This document shows, one piece after another, positions 18,499-27,629 of a stretch of 64,000 nucleotides of DNA. Position numbers and translations under genes: made by a program. The stretch lies in contig NZ_ACVP01000020.1 of NCBI RefSeq assembly GCF_000175635.1, forward strand, positions 19,782 through 83,781. The letters run 5' to 3'. The notes beneath the pieces were generated by a model. The model was not told where the DNA came from and searched no databases. It saw nothing but the letters and a program-made list of their open reading frames with translations. The first letter of the stretch is position 1. Every line of letters starts with the position of its first letter. This DNA comes from Corynebacterium tuberculostearicum SK141 (GTDB lineage: Bacteria; Actinomycetota; Actinomycetes; Mycobacteriales; Mycobacteriaceae).

Positions 18499-18633
18499 GC
18501 CCAGTGCAACACGCAGCCGGGCTGCACTATTTCACCATTGCCAAAAGGATAATGACACCAGCGTGTATGCCAGCTTTACCTCGCCCAATAATGAGCGCTG
18601 GACGGACCGACTTACTGTAGAAGGCCAGCCCTA

Positions 18634-20217
18634 CTAGCGCGGCTCTGCCGGGATCTCTTGGCCGGTGCTACCGGCGGTTCCGGACGCTTGGGTGCCGTCG
18701 CCGGCATCACTTCCGGCAGTGGGCGCAGTGCCGGCCCCGTTGCCGGAATCGGTCCCGCCGTTGGCGGCGCTCGGGGCGGGCGAGGCATTGCCCGTGGCGC
18801 CAGTTTCCTGGCCCCGGCCGCCGGCAGGCGAATCGGTAGCGCCAGCGCCATTAGAGCCTTGCGGGTTGGCGGTCTCCGTGGGAGCAGTGCTGTCCTCCGT
18901 CGGCTCGTACTGCGTACCGGTCTCGGTGGATTCGGGGGTGGGGTTGGTGGAGGGGGCGTCGGAAAGCTGCGAGGAAGAGGCCGCCGCGCCGCTATCGCGC
19001 CAGTGCTCGGGCGAAAGCCAGCCCGCATCGCCGTTTTCGGGATTGCTTGAGGCCAGGGCCAGGGCGCCGACGACGAGCAGAGCCAGGATGAGGCCCGTGG
19101 TAGAGGCGCGGACACGGCCGCCAATGGTGGCGATCTTCTGGAACTTGGTATTGGTCTCCAGCGCGCGCCAGATGCCTTGGGTGGGCTCAGGCTCTTGGTC
19201 CTCCTCATCCGGTAGCGCGGGCTTTCCAGGTCCGTCGCTATCTGGGCCATCCGCCTCGGGCGACGGGTGTTTCGGCTGGGAATCGGGGCGCGAGCCCTCC
19301 CCTGCCGCGGAGGCATCCTTAACGGATTCTTGGGCCGCGGCATTGTCACCCACCGGAAGAAGCGGGCGCTGGATTTCGTCCAAGTCAGTCACGTTGTAGT
19401 GATCCCAGAACTCGGAAAGCAGTGCGGAGCGAATGGCACGCTCCACCGCCCACTGGCGGGCGGGGTTTACGGTAACCAACACGCGGTAGGTCACGTGCCA
19501 CGACTGTCCGGCGGCCTGCGGGGCAACCAACTGGGTGGCCGGCAGCACCTCGAGCTCGCCATTGACATCCACGGCGATGGACGGTTCCTGGATGGCTTGC
19601 TCGGAAATCGTGCACACCCGGCGCGTGATTTCTGGCAGGGTCTCGCCTTCTTGCACCGGCACGTCAAAGTTGACCACGGCGCGCGACCACTCCTGGGAGT
19701 AGTTGGTGACCGCACCGGCCGAGCTATTGGGCACGGTCACCAGCTCGCCGGTGGGCGTGCGCACCTTGGTGGTGCGCAGGGTCAGCATCACCACGGTGCC
19801 TTCCACGTCGGTCACGCCATCGAAGCTGACGTAATCGCCCACGCCAAATTGCTTTTCCGAAAGGATGAAGAAGCCGGAGAGAAAGTCCGCAATGATGGAC
19901 TGGGCGCCAAAGCCCACGGCGGCCGAGACTATCGTCGCCGGCACCGCAGCGCCCACCGCTGGCACGCCGAGATTAGTCAGCGCGGCCCAGATGATGAGGA
20001 AGTACGCCGCTGCCTGCACGATGTAGACCAGCGCACCGGTCAGCGCCAGGCGCGCCTTGGTGGCTTCTTCGTCCTCATCGAGGCGGCGCTCCATAATGCG
20101 GATGGCCAGCCTGCCGATGCGCGGGATCAAAATGCCTATCAGCAATAGCGCGATAAGCGGCAAGCCATGGTCAACAAAAAGGCTCCACAGCTCGTAGAAG
20201 TAATACTTCAGATTCAT
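18634..20217 (-). CDS. Mechanosensitive channel of MscCG type (glutamate exporter homologue)
   Basis: The 527-aa protein has an MscS core: three N-terminal helices (about 11-29, 55-80, 85-110) with the pore helix GAAVPATIVSAAVGFGAQSIIADFLSG (written in part), then the beta domain with QFGVGDYVSFDG and VRTPTGELVTVPNS. Beyond the MscS length it continues with an acidic linker and a fourth membrane helix (TTGLILALLVVGALALA, about 385-401), then a long Thr/Ser/Gly/Pro-rich tail. This extra C-terminal segment is the hallmark of C. glutamicum MscCG, which releases glutamate and compatible solutes on membrane tension. ATG 20217 gives the normal family N-terminus. Confidence 0.88.
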   Translation of the reverse strand: MNLKYYFYELWSLFVDHGLPLIALLLIGILIPRIGRLAIRIMERRLDEDEEATKARLALTGALVYIVQAAAYFLIIWAALTNLGVPAVGAAVPATIVSAAVGFGAQSIIADFLSGFFILSEKQFGVGDYVSFDGVTDVEGTVVMLTLRTTKVRTPTGELVTVPNSSAGAVTNYSQEWSRAVVNFDVPVQEGETLPEITRRVCTISEQAIQEPSIAVDVNGELEVLPATQLVAPQAAGQSWHVTYRVLVTVNPARQWAVERAIRSALLSEFWDHYNVTDLDEIQRPLLPVGDNAAAQESVKDASAAGEGSRPDSQPKHPSPEADGPDSDGPGKPALPDEEDQEPEPTQGIWRALETNTKFQKIATIGGRVRASTTGLILALLVVGALALASSNPENGDAGWLSPEHWRDSGAAASSSQLSDAPSTNPTPESTETGTQYEPTEDSTAPTETANPQGSNGAGATDSPAGGRGQETGATGNASPAPSAANGGTDSGNGAGTAPTAGSDAGDGTQASGTAGSTGQEIPAEPR

Positions 20218-20360
20218 GCCCCTAGAGTAGGCCGCCTGCCTGAAAACTGGATGCCAGTTGACTGCCAGCAACCGTGCAAACGCCGCCTCTTCCGGCGCGC
20301 ACCCCCTATGCCCTGCGCAAACTCCTGCGAGCTCGGCCGGGCTTGGCTACTCTGTGGGGC

Positions 20361-20897
20361 ATGAAGAAATCATTCCTTATCCCCTTCTTTTCCCTCGCCC
20401 TCTTTACCACCGGCTGCGGCGGCAGCGATGACACCGCCACCACCATCTCCACGGTGAAGGAAACCGTCACGGAGACCGCCTCCGAAACCAGCACCACCGA
20501 AACAAGCACCGAGGAATCGACCACGGAAGAAACCACGACAGAAACTCCGCAGGAGCGCGAGCCACGCACGGAAACTCCGGAGCCGGCAACGAATAACCAG
20601 CAGCAGGCCAACACCGCGGGATACCAGTGCGCGGACGGCACCTGGGTGGAGTTTGCCGGGCTGTGCAAGGAATCCAATAATCAGCCGCCGGTCCAGCCGG
20701 CGCCGCAGCAACAGGCACCGCAGCAGGGCCAAGCCAATAACGGCGGCCCGAGCGCGGATTGCCCGGCCTACCTGTGCGGCTATGGCAATGACGCCAACGG
20801 CAACCGGAATAAAAGCTCCGGAGAAATCCAGACCCAACATGGCTGCGAACAGGGCTACATCACGGATCCGCAGGTCTGCGGTGCGGTGGGGCGCTAA
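20361..20897 (+). CDS. Putative lipoprotein, Thr/Glu- and Gln-rich
   Basis: The 178-aa protein starts with a lipoprotein signal (MKKSFLIPFFSLALF then TTGC as lipobox). A low-complexity Thr/Glu/Ser segment follows (about 25-75). A C-terminal part has two short cysteine pairs (YQCADGTWVEFAGLC, DCPAYLCGYG) and GCEQGYITDPQVC. It probably sits on the outer face of the membrane. The family is common in corynebacteria but has no known role. Confidence 0.7.
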   Translation: MKKSFLIPFFSLALFTTGCGGSDDTATTISTVKETVTETASETSTTETSTEESTTEETTTETPQEREPRTETPEPATNNQQQANTAGYQCADGTWVEFAGLCKESNNQPPVQPAPQQQAPQQGQANNGGPSADCPAYLCGYGNDANGNRNKSSGEIQTQHGCEQGYITDPQVCGAVGR

Positions 20898-20951
20898 GCC
20901 GTTTCCCGCGAGGCCTCCGCGAACTAGGCCGCCGCGCCCGAACCCACAGAC

Positions 20952-22007
20952 CTAGTCGCGAGAGTTATAACGCTTCATGAGGCGGTCAATGAGCTCATCG
21001 GTAAGCTTGTCATCTTCCAAAATGGTATCCAGCAGGCGCTGGGATTCCTCGTGGGAGGCCTGCTCTTCCGCCTCATAGGAGTCACCGCTTAGGTCCACGC
21101 CAAAGTCGGTGTTCTCGGCCTCGGTGGCCTGGACGCTGAGCTGATCGACGTCCGATTCAAACGACTCCATAAACTCGCTGGCCTCCGCGGCCGCTTCCTT
21201 GCGCCGCTTGCCGGAGCGCACTTCCTTTTCAATACGGCGCTGCAGTGCGGCCTCCATCTGGCGGTGGCGCCACGAGCGCACGCGGTGCGGCTCCAAGCGG
21301 CGGCCCACCGCACGGCTCTTATTCTCGGCCTTCTTGGCCAGCACCTTTACCTGCGCCGCGGTGTCATTAAGTGGCGCCCATTCCTGGTAGGCCGGCACGC
21401 GCCAGCCGGCCCAAATGCCCAGCAGCGCCAAGAAGATGGAGACCAGCGGTCCGATGATCATGCCCACGGCCATCATGTCATAGTGGTGGCCCACCAAGAC
21501 GATGATTGCGCAGGCCACGGCTGGGATGACCGTCGGCTGGTTATCGCCAAAGACGCTAGGCTCGCGCCCCATGACGATGTCACGAATCATGGATCCGCCG
21601 GTGGCGGTAAACACGCCCATCATGATGCACGGGATAAGCGGCAGCCCATAGGTAATTGCCTTAACTGCGCCGGTGGCGGCCCAGAGGCCGGACACGACGG
21701 CGTCGCCATGCGCTTGAAGATAATCCCAGGTCTTGCCCTTGAAGTAGACAAAGCGGGCAATGAGCGCGCCGGCAAAAGCCAGGTAGAGGTACTCCGGCTG
21801 GCTCATGGCCGCCACGGTGCCGCGGTTGATGAGGACGTCGCGCACCATGCCGCCACCCAGGGAAGAAAACATCGCGATGAAGAAAAAGCCGATGATGTCA
21901 TAGCCGCGCTTGCGCGCCATGGTGCCGCCGATGATTCCCATCAGCAGCACGCCGCTGATATCGGACCAGCGGTAGAGAGATTCAATGAGCGGATCCACTT
22001 CAACCAT
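20952..22007 (-). CDS. TRIC/UPF0126 family membrane protein with long cytoplasmic tail
   Basis: The 351-aa protein has six to seven helices in the first 210 residues arranged as two UPF0126 repeats, each with the glycine-rich motif (GGGMVRDVL and TGGSMIRDIV). Bacterial members of this fold are trimeric cation channels or, in some cases, glycine transporters. The remaining 140 residues form a charged coiled-coil tail not found in E. coli YadS but frequent in actinobacteria. ATG 22007 (MVEVDPLIES) was chosen; the upstream part of the frame lacks family similarity. Confidence 0.78.
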   Translation of the reverse strand: MVEVDPLIESLYRWSDISGVLLMGIIGGTMARKRGYDIIGFFFIAMFSSLGGGMVRDVLINRGTVAAMSQPEYLYLAFAGALIARFVYFKGKTWDYLQAHGDAVVSGLWAATGAVKAITYGLPLIPCIMMGVFTATGGSMIRDIVMGREPSVFGDNQPTVIPAVACAIIVLVGHHYDMMAVGMIIGPLVSIFLALLGIWAGWRVPAYQEWAPLNDTAAQVKVLAKKAENKSRAVGRRLEPHRVRSWRHRQMEAALQRRIEKEVRSGKRRKEAAAEASEFMESFESDVDQLSVQATEAENTDFGVDLSGDSYEAEEQASHEESQRLLDTILEDDKLTDELIDRLMKRYNSRD

Positions 22008-22115
22008 ATGGCTATTAGACTTCACCGCCCGCCACCGCGCAATTAGCACACCCATATGCGCAGCCAGGCACCACAGAAGGCGCCGGCCTTGCTTGCCGAC
22101 GCCTCCCTCTCACCG

Positions 22116-22189
22116 TGGGGCCACCGGGGCTCGAACCCGGGACCAACGGATTATGAGTCCGTAGCTCTAACCGACTGAGCTATAGCCCC
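22116..22189 (-). tRNA. tRNA with CAT anticodon (Met or Ile2)
   Basis: The minus strand gives a 74-nt cloverleaf: acceptor GGGGCTA/TGGCCCC, D-arm GCTCAGTCGGTTAGAGC, anticodon stem ACGGA/TCCGT with loop CTCATAA, T-arm CCCGGGTTCGAGCCCGG-type, discriminator A. CAT can be elongator methionine or lysidine-modified isoleucine-2; the sequence alone does not decide. Confidence 0.9.
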
Positions 22190-22321
22190 ACGCGGATCAC
22201 ACACCACTAAGGCGAAGTTCCGCTCTCAAAAGAGTAGCCAATGCGGGGCTAAAGACCAATTTGCCCCCACAAGTCTTGGCACTTTTGTTCGCTTCATACC
22301 CCCAGAGGGTAAAAGTGATTT

Positions 22322-23227
22322 ATGCGCAAAGTATTCTCTTCTCTCATTCTCATCTCTGCACTTACGCTCACCGCATGCTCAGATAGCAGCGACAGCACAC
22401 CGCAGTCGAAGGACTCCAAGGACTCGCGATCCGATACACAAAATGATTCAAAGTCCATCATCGGTACTTGGAAGCAAGACGACAGCGCTAGTGAGGATGG
22501 CTGGATGGAAGCCAGCGTTACCGATGACGTCATTACCGTGGAATGGGTTTTAGATAACGGTGACAATCGCATGATTTATTGGATTGGTTCCTTTGATGCC
22601 CAAGGCGCGGCAGCCGGTGAAACTATTACTTCTGATCGCGATGTTGTTGCCACTGACTCGGAGTGGATGGCTACCTCTGCAGAGAAAAAGGACTTCAAAT
22701 TTGAGGACGGCTCCCTGACTTTCAAGGTTGCCATCGATGACGAAGAATTTACCACTCACATGAAGAAGCTAAAGGATGATCCAACGACTGTAAATGAGCT
22801 AAAAAGCACCGACTTCAGCCAAACCTTTAGCGATGGAGTCCTCGATGTTCCAGCCGCCAAGATTGAGATTACTAATCACCGTCTACTAAAACCGGGTGAA
22901 CCAGGCAACGAAGCGAGTGAAAAGCCTATTCTCGTTTTTGAGTACAACATCACCAACAAGACGAACGAAAACTTAACGGCCTCTGACTTTGTCTCCTATT
23001 TCACCGCGGTTCAGGACAATGATCCTAATAAGGTGAACGAACTCAACGTCGGTGCTTACTTCGATCCTGAAATTTCCGATGAGCAGCTTGAGCAGATCAA
23101 AGAGGGCGGGACAGTGCCTGGTGCAGTAGCTTACGAACTCGATGACCTGACCACTCCGGTAGAGCTCATTGCTTCTGGAGCCTTTAGCCAAGACGAAATC
23201 GGACGCCAAACATTCGACCTTGATTAG
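22322..23227 (+). CDS. DUF5067-type lipoprotein
   Basis: The 301-aa protein has a lipoprotein signal (MRKVFSSLILISALTLTAC, Cys19) followed by a Ser/Asp-rich spacer. The N-terminal domain (about 45-135, starting SIIGTWKQDD) looks like a small beta-sheet domain. The C-terminal half (about 165-300; ITNHRLLKPGEPG, LVFEYNITNKTNENL) fits DUF5067, an immunoglobulin-like fold common in Gram-positive lipoproteins. Function unknown. It ends 46 bp before the degenerate end of the CRISPR array. Confidence 0.75.
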   Translation: MRKVFSSLILISALTLTACSDSSDSTPQSKDSKDSRSDTQNDSKSIIGTWKQDDSASEDGWMEASVTDDVITVEWVLDNGDNRMIYWIGSFDAQGAAAGETITSDRDVVATDSEWMATSAEKKDFKFEDGSLTFKVAIDDEEFTTHMKKLKDDPTTVNELKSTDFSQTFSDGVLDVPAAKIEITNHRLLKPGEPGNEASEKPILVFEYNITNKTNENLTASDFVSYFTAVQDNDPNKVNELNVGAYFDPEISDEQLEQIKEGGTVPGAVAYELDDLTTPVELIASGAFSQDEIGRQTFDLD

Positions 23228-23272
23228 TCTCTAGGCTCGAAAAGCGAGGCCCCGAACCTGTGACTCCACAGG

Positions 23273-24825
23273 GAAAATTCCCCGCTTACCTGGGGAGCAC
23301 AGTGGGTGGGCATTCCGCTTGAATCCAGTCAAGGGGCCATCCCAGCTTACGCGGGGAGCACAGTTCACTCGTGATTTTGGGCTCGTCATCAATCGGCTCA
23401 TCCCCGCTTACGCGGAGAGCACGGTTGAGCAAGATTAAGACCGCTGCGGGTGGTGGGCTCATCCCCGCTTACGTGGGGAGCACGAGTTCGAGTGGACGGC
23501 CGTAGGCACCCCGAACGGCTCATCCCCGCTTACGCGGGGAGCACGCCACGGAGGAGGCAGCCTGAAACTCAGTCAGGGGCTCATCCCCGCTTACACGGGG
23601 AGCACGGCTGGACGGCGCGCGGCCTGTAGTGGGTGCGGGGCTCATCCCCGCTTACGCGGGGAGCACACAACTTCACGGTTGCCAGCGTCCACCCACACGG
23701 GCTCATCCCCGCTTACGCGGGGAGCACGTCAGTTCTACTAAATATGTCCGCTTTAGTGGGGGCTCATCCCCGCTTACGCGGGGAGCACGGCTGGCAACGG
23801 CGCGGTTTCCGGTAGTGCAAGGGCTCATCGCCGCTTACGCGGGGAGCACCTCGCCCCGCATATCAAACAACATAGTGTTTCCGGCTCATCCCCGCTTACG
23901 CGGGGAGCACTTCAGTAGCCACAGCAGCGCATACACGGGGTGGGGCTCATCCCCGCTTACGCGGGGAGCACTACGTCCCCCTACTCGATGCCACCAGCAT
24001 CGACGGCTCATCCCCGCTTACGCGGGGAGCACAGGCCGCTTTCGTCGTCGAGTTTGTCGGCTCGGGGCTCATCCCCGCTTACGCGGGGAGCACGCGGTCT
24101 TACCGATGGTGAAACCACCGCCAGTGGGCTCATCCCCGCTTACGCGGGGAGCACTGTGGTGCGGTGGGTTATTCTCCCTCCCCCTCCGGCTCATCCCCGC
24201 TTACGCGGGGAGCACGGTCAATCATGTCCTTCTGACTGTTTTGCGCTGGGCTCATCCCCGCTTACGCGGGGAGCACGCGGAGATTAAGCGCGGTGCGACC
24301 ATCGCTCAGGGCTCATCCCCGCTTACGCGGGGAGCACCCGGGCATGACCGCGCTTTAGTGCGGGTGAGTGGGCTCATCCCCGCTTACGCGGGGAGCACGT
24401 CACGGCCAGCCGGCCAATCACAGCGCGCACAGGCTCATCCCCGCTTACGCGGGGAGCACAACTACACCGTCGACGGAAGACGTGACGCCGAGGGCTCATC
24501 CCCGCTTACGCGGGGAGCACGCCGGGGCCTTCCACGAATAGCCAGCCGGTTCCGGCTCATCCCCGCTTACGCGGGGAGCACACGACGCTCTCGTTGCCGA
24601 CGACGATTATTGACGGCTCATCCCCGCTTACGCGGGGAGCACATTGCGCCGATTGTTGACGTGATGATGACGGGCGGCTCATCCCCGCTTACGCGGGGAG
24701 CACCCTCGGTCTGCCATTTGGTGGGAGCGGGTGGCGGGCTCATCCCCGCTTACGCGGGGAGCACCGGTGTAGCACTCGCAGTAAACGCAGCAGACGGGGC
24801 TCATCCCCGCTTACGCGGGGAGCAC
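23273..24825 (-). CRISPR. Type I-E CRISPR array, 26 repeats and 25 spacers
   Basis: A 28-bp repeat recurs with an exact 61-bp period from 23273 to 24825 (26 repeats, 25 spacers of 33 bp). In crRNA sense (minus strand) it starts GTGCTCCCCGCG and ends GCGGGGATGAGCC, the I-E repeat with a CCCCGC/GCGGGG hairpin for Cas6e. The leader side is on the right next to cas2, where repeats are identical. The left end decays: repeats at 23273 and 23334 have several mismatches, and those at 23395, 23456, 23578 and 23822 have one each, so it is the oldest end. All 25 spacers differ. I found no obvious match of a main-array spacer elsewhere in the window by eye. Confidence 0.98.
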
Positions 24826-24912
24826 ACTTGCTGAGCAGGAATGATAGGATCCTAAAGGTTATTTTACATACGGCTTCAAGCAGGAGGTCAAAAGCTCATT
24901 TAATCGAATACG
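24826..24912 (-). promoter_or_regulatory. CRISPR leader
   Basis: The 87-bp stretch between the cas2 stop and the first intact repeat is the only place for the leader and array promoter when the array is read on the minus strand. It is AT-richer than the cas genes. No specific motif is assigned. Confidence 0.65.
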
Positions 24913-25269
24913 CTAACCTCCTCTTTTCTGTCGGTTGTACATTTTGCGGGCTTGGCGTGCTTTCGACCAACCCGTCCGACGCTTCATTTGTTTTGGTTTA
25001 TGTGGGCGCATCATTAACGTGACGCCATCGAAATCGGTGGGTTCCCAGTGATGCCGGTGAGTTCGAAACTCCATGCCTTGCTCATTAGCGGCGGGATACA
25101 CCAATAAGGCACGACCATCTTTACAAAGATCCACGGTTCTCTCCCAGAGCAATTCCCGGACGCGCGCGGCAGGGCGTCCCACAAATGTTCCAGGGGTCAG
25201 CTCAATGAGCCATTTGCTGAGATCGCCTCGCAGACCTGCTGGGCAGGCCGTAACGACCAGCACCATCAT
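24913..25269 (-). CDS. cas2e: CRISPR-associated endoribonuclease Cas2 (type I-E)
   Basis: The 118-aa protein starts MMVLVVTACPAGLRGDLSKWL, the typical Cas2e N-terminus, and contains GTFVGRPAARVRELLWERT and the tail DGVTLMMRP. With Cas1 it forms the spacer-integration complex. The start ATG 25269 follows AGGAGT and overlaps the end of cas1 by 4 bp. The C-terminal basic tail (from about 95) is longer than in E. coli Cas2. Confidence 0.96.
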   Translation of the reverse strand: MMVLVVTACPAGLRGDLSKWLIELTPGTFVGRPAARVRELLWERTVDLCKDGRALLVYPAANEQGMEFRTHRHHWEPTDFDGVTLMMRPHKPKQMKRRTGWSKARQARKMYNRQKRGG

Positions 25270-26204
25270 GACAACGACTCCTCTTCTGCCCAATTCACCC
25301 CGGAGGCAATAACCTCGAGCTCACTCCACAGCATTAGCTCGGCATCGCTGACCAGGACATCATCGGGGGCATCGAAAAGAGCTTTAAGGTCGCGCACCAT
25401 CCGGGGCATCAAGCGATGAGATACCACCTGATCGCGGACACGGCGGCGCACCTCAATGGAGGGACTTCCCTGCTGCGCTGCGACGGCGTCGAATTCCGCA
25501 GGAATGGAAATCTCCGCTTTGTACAGGTCGGCAACATCGTAGACAAAGGAGCGATCGGTGCCAGTATGAACAACGCCCAACGCCGGAACGAAACCCAGTG
25601 CTGCGATTACGGCATGTGCAACGCCGTATAAAGCAGCGCTTCCTGCCGTGAGTGCCTGGTTGATGGGGTCCGAGGAATCGAAATCATTGGGGTCATAAGA
25701 TCGACGATTCCAATACACACCCGTGCGCTCCGCTTCGGCGGCATAAATCCGCTTCATACGCGCCCCCTCACGACCGCGCAACTGCGACATCGCCAACCGA
25801 GAAACATCTTCACCAGGAAACCGCAGTGCATACATGCGGCGAGCGCAATCCAACCGTTTGCGCTGGTTACATATAACTTGCGCATGGATTTCAGCCATGC
25901 GGGAAGACTTAGCCGGCGGGCGACCGTGGGCGTAATAGCGAACCCCGCGCTCACCTACCCAGAGGGTGGTCACGCCGGCGTCGCCAAGCAAAGCCATAGC
26001 AGCGTAGGTGATCTTCGTGCCAGGACCGAGCAATAAGGCAGCTAGCTGGGTAGCCGGTACATAAGCCACCCCACGCTGATCGGTAATAGTAAGGGAATTT
26101 CCATCTCTATTGACCACGCACCGCTCAGCGTAAAGGAAGCTTATCCGGTCCGACATCCGCGCTAGTGCCTGGCGTGTGATGGGGACTTCACTCGGTGTGG
26201 ACAT
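25266..26204 (-). CDS. cas1e: CRISPR-associated integrase Cas1 (type I-E)
   Basis: The 312-aa protein has the Cas1 metal site spread over the helical domain: the Glu in LRGREGARMKRIY (about 146), the His in GVVHTGTDRSFVYD (about 213) and the Asp in VYDVADLYK (about 226). It catalyses spacer integration with Cas2. Its start overlaps the cas6e stop by one base and its end overlaps cas2, so the adaptation genes are coupled to the effector operon. Confidence 0.97.
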   Translation of the reverse strand: MSTPSEVPITRQALARMSDRISFLYAERCVVNRDGNSLTITDQRGVAYVPATQLAALLLGPGTKITYAAMALLGDAGVTTLWVGERGVRYYAHGRPPAKSSRMAEIHAQVICNQRKRLDCARRMYALRFPGEDVSRLAMSQLRGREGARMKRIYAAEAERTGVYWNRRSYDPNDFDSSDPINQALTAGSAALYGVAHAVIAALGFVPALGVVHTGTDRSFVYDVADLYKAEISIPAEFDAVAAQQGSPSIEVRRRVRDQVVSHRLMPRMVRDLKALFDAPDDVLVSDAELMLWSELEVIASGVNWAEEESLS

Positions 26205-26902
26205 TATGCACCCGTAGGTCGGGCCAAGGTCAATAGACCACAGCCATAACCACGAGCCCTACCAATGCCATTGACTAAAGTCGCGCGCAGTGCGTCTGGA
26301 TCACTGACCTCCAAGGTTCCGCGGTAGCGTGCAGTAGCGATGTGCACGCGACGGCGGCTATCGCCTTTACGGAAATCCAAGGATTTTCGCTCCACGATGT
26401 TGGTCTGCTCATGTACGCACCAGCGATCACGTTCGGCATCACTAACCTCATCCTGAGCGCGCGGGGCGAGTTTGAATCCGGCTCGTTCAGAGCGTTGGTA
26501 CAGCCAGCCCAATTGGTGTTCTACTGAAACGTGCGCCTTAACTTTGCCTCGCTTTTGACCATTAGACTGCGAGTATGTGGGATTGGCCAAGAGCTCAAAA
26601 TGCCACCTCTGCCCTTGAGTCAGAGAGCCCAAAAAGCGGTCATACTCGACTGATTGCGCAGGCCTTGTATCCCACCCTGCCTGCTCAGCTATCACGCTGG
26701 CAGTCGGCTTTTCTGGCCCAACGACATAGAGCGCATGGTGGTGAGCACTTTCGTCAAGGCGCCACAATATGCGACCAGAAGACTGGTCTAAGTCGGGCGG
26801 GAAAGAAGCTGCCACAGCCGCGTGCATAGCCTGCGGATTGGTCAACAGTTTTCGCCCTTGGCGACGCCGCGGGTTAATCAAAATCTTCGTCAGTGTGCTC
26901 AT
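26204..26902 (-). CDS. cas6e: crRNA-processing endonuclease Cas6e
   Basis: The 232-aa protein has the Cas6e N-terminal NPQAMHAAV with the likely catalytic histidine (about residue 28) and the glycine-rich loop GIGRARGYGCGLLTLA at the C-terminus. It cuts the pre-crRNA at the base of the repeat hairpin and stays bound to the crRNA 3' end in Cascade. It overlaps cas5e by 4 bp and cas1 by one base. Confidence 0.96.
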   Translation of the reverse strand: MSTLTKILINPRRRQGRKLLTNPQAMHAAVAASFPPDLDQSSGRILWRLDESAHHHALYVVGPEKPTASVIAEQAGWDTRPAQSVEYDRFLGSLTQGQRWHFELLANPTYSQSNGQKRGKVKAHVSVEHQLGWLYQRSERAGFKLAPRAQDEVSDAERDRWCVHEQTNIVERKSLDFRKGDSRRRVHIATARYRGTLEVSDPDALRATLVNGIGRARGYGCGLLTLARPTGA

Positions 26903-27615
26903 ACGTTCATCACCGCTTCCAGGAAGGGATCAGGGCGCCGGTTTTCCGGTTCAATAGGGTTTTCCACTGTGGCGAATTCCTTTTGTACAACGGTGCGCCA
27001 CGAATACTTACGATGCTCAGGGGCGAAAGAAACTGGCACATCCTGGCAGGCCGTACCGACTTCGCCGGCGAGTGAGTCGCGGTAAATGGGCAACTCTACT
27101 TCCTGCCCACACGTGCGCATATAGTCCTTCGTTGCATGCCACGTCGAGTGGTTCTGCAGTGCTTCCACCGCAGACCCATTAACCACGCCAAGCACGATAT
27201 TCGGCGGAGCTGGGCATGACCGGCGGCCAAGGAAAATGGGATAGACCGGCCGTTTCAGACTCTCGGCAAAGCCTTCTAAGAGATCTTGATCTTCGCTTTC
27301 GATAGCAGCAACAAACGCAGCATCGGTTAAGAAATATCGAGTAATAAGCTTGGCTTGGCCCTTCGGGTCATTTTGCCAATTTTGGGCCGTCTGATAATCG
27401 CGAAGCAGACTACCAGATTGATCCACCCGCACTGCGAATTTCAGTCCTGCCAGATCTTCTACTCCATCGGTGCGACGCCTGCCTTCAGCTGCAGCGAGCA
27501 TCCCCAGCACACCCGACTTAGAAGGAAGGGTAGATGTGGCTCGCGTGGCGTAGCGAGACTCGGTTCCCCACGACTGCATCGGACCTTTAAGGAGCAATAA
27601 CAACGAGTAGGTCAT
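26899..27615 (-). CDS. cas5e: Cascade subunit Cas5e
   Basis: The 238-aa protein begins YSLLLLLKGPMQSWGTESRY, the Cas5e signature, and continues with PSKSGVLGMLAAAEGRRR. It binds the 5' handle of the crRNA in Cascade. It follows cas7e after 14 bp and overlaps cas6e by 4 bp. Confidence 0.96.
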   Translation of the reverse strand: MTYSLLLLLKGPMQSWGTESRYATRATSTLPSKSGVLGMLAAAEGRRRTDGVEDLAGLKFAVRVDQSGSLLRDYQTAQNWQNDPKGQAKLITRYFLTDAAFVAAIESEDQDLLEGFAESLKRPVYPIFLGRRSCPAPPNIVLGVVNGSAVEALQNHSTWHATKDYMRTCGQEVELPIYRDSLAGEVGTACQDVPVSFAPEHRKYSWRTVVQKEFATVENPIEPENRRPDPFLEAVMNV

Positions 27616-27629
27616 TGTCGGCGTCCTTC

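Noticed and set aside
19267..20148. Open frame opposite the MscCG gene
   Set aside because: It is a His/Gly/Arg-rich shadow without domains.
23629..24834. Long plus-strand open frame (401 codons) with GLIPAYAGST / SSPLTRGA / HPRLRGEH repeats
   Set aside because: It is the CRISPR array read through; the repeated peptide is the translated repeat in three phases because the 61-bp period shifts the frame.
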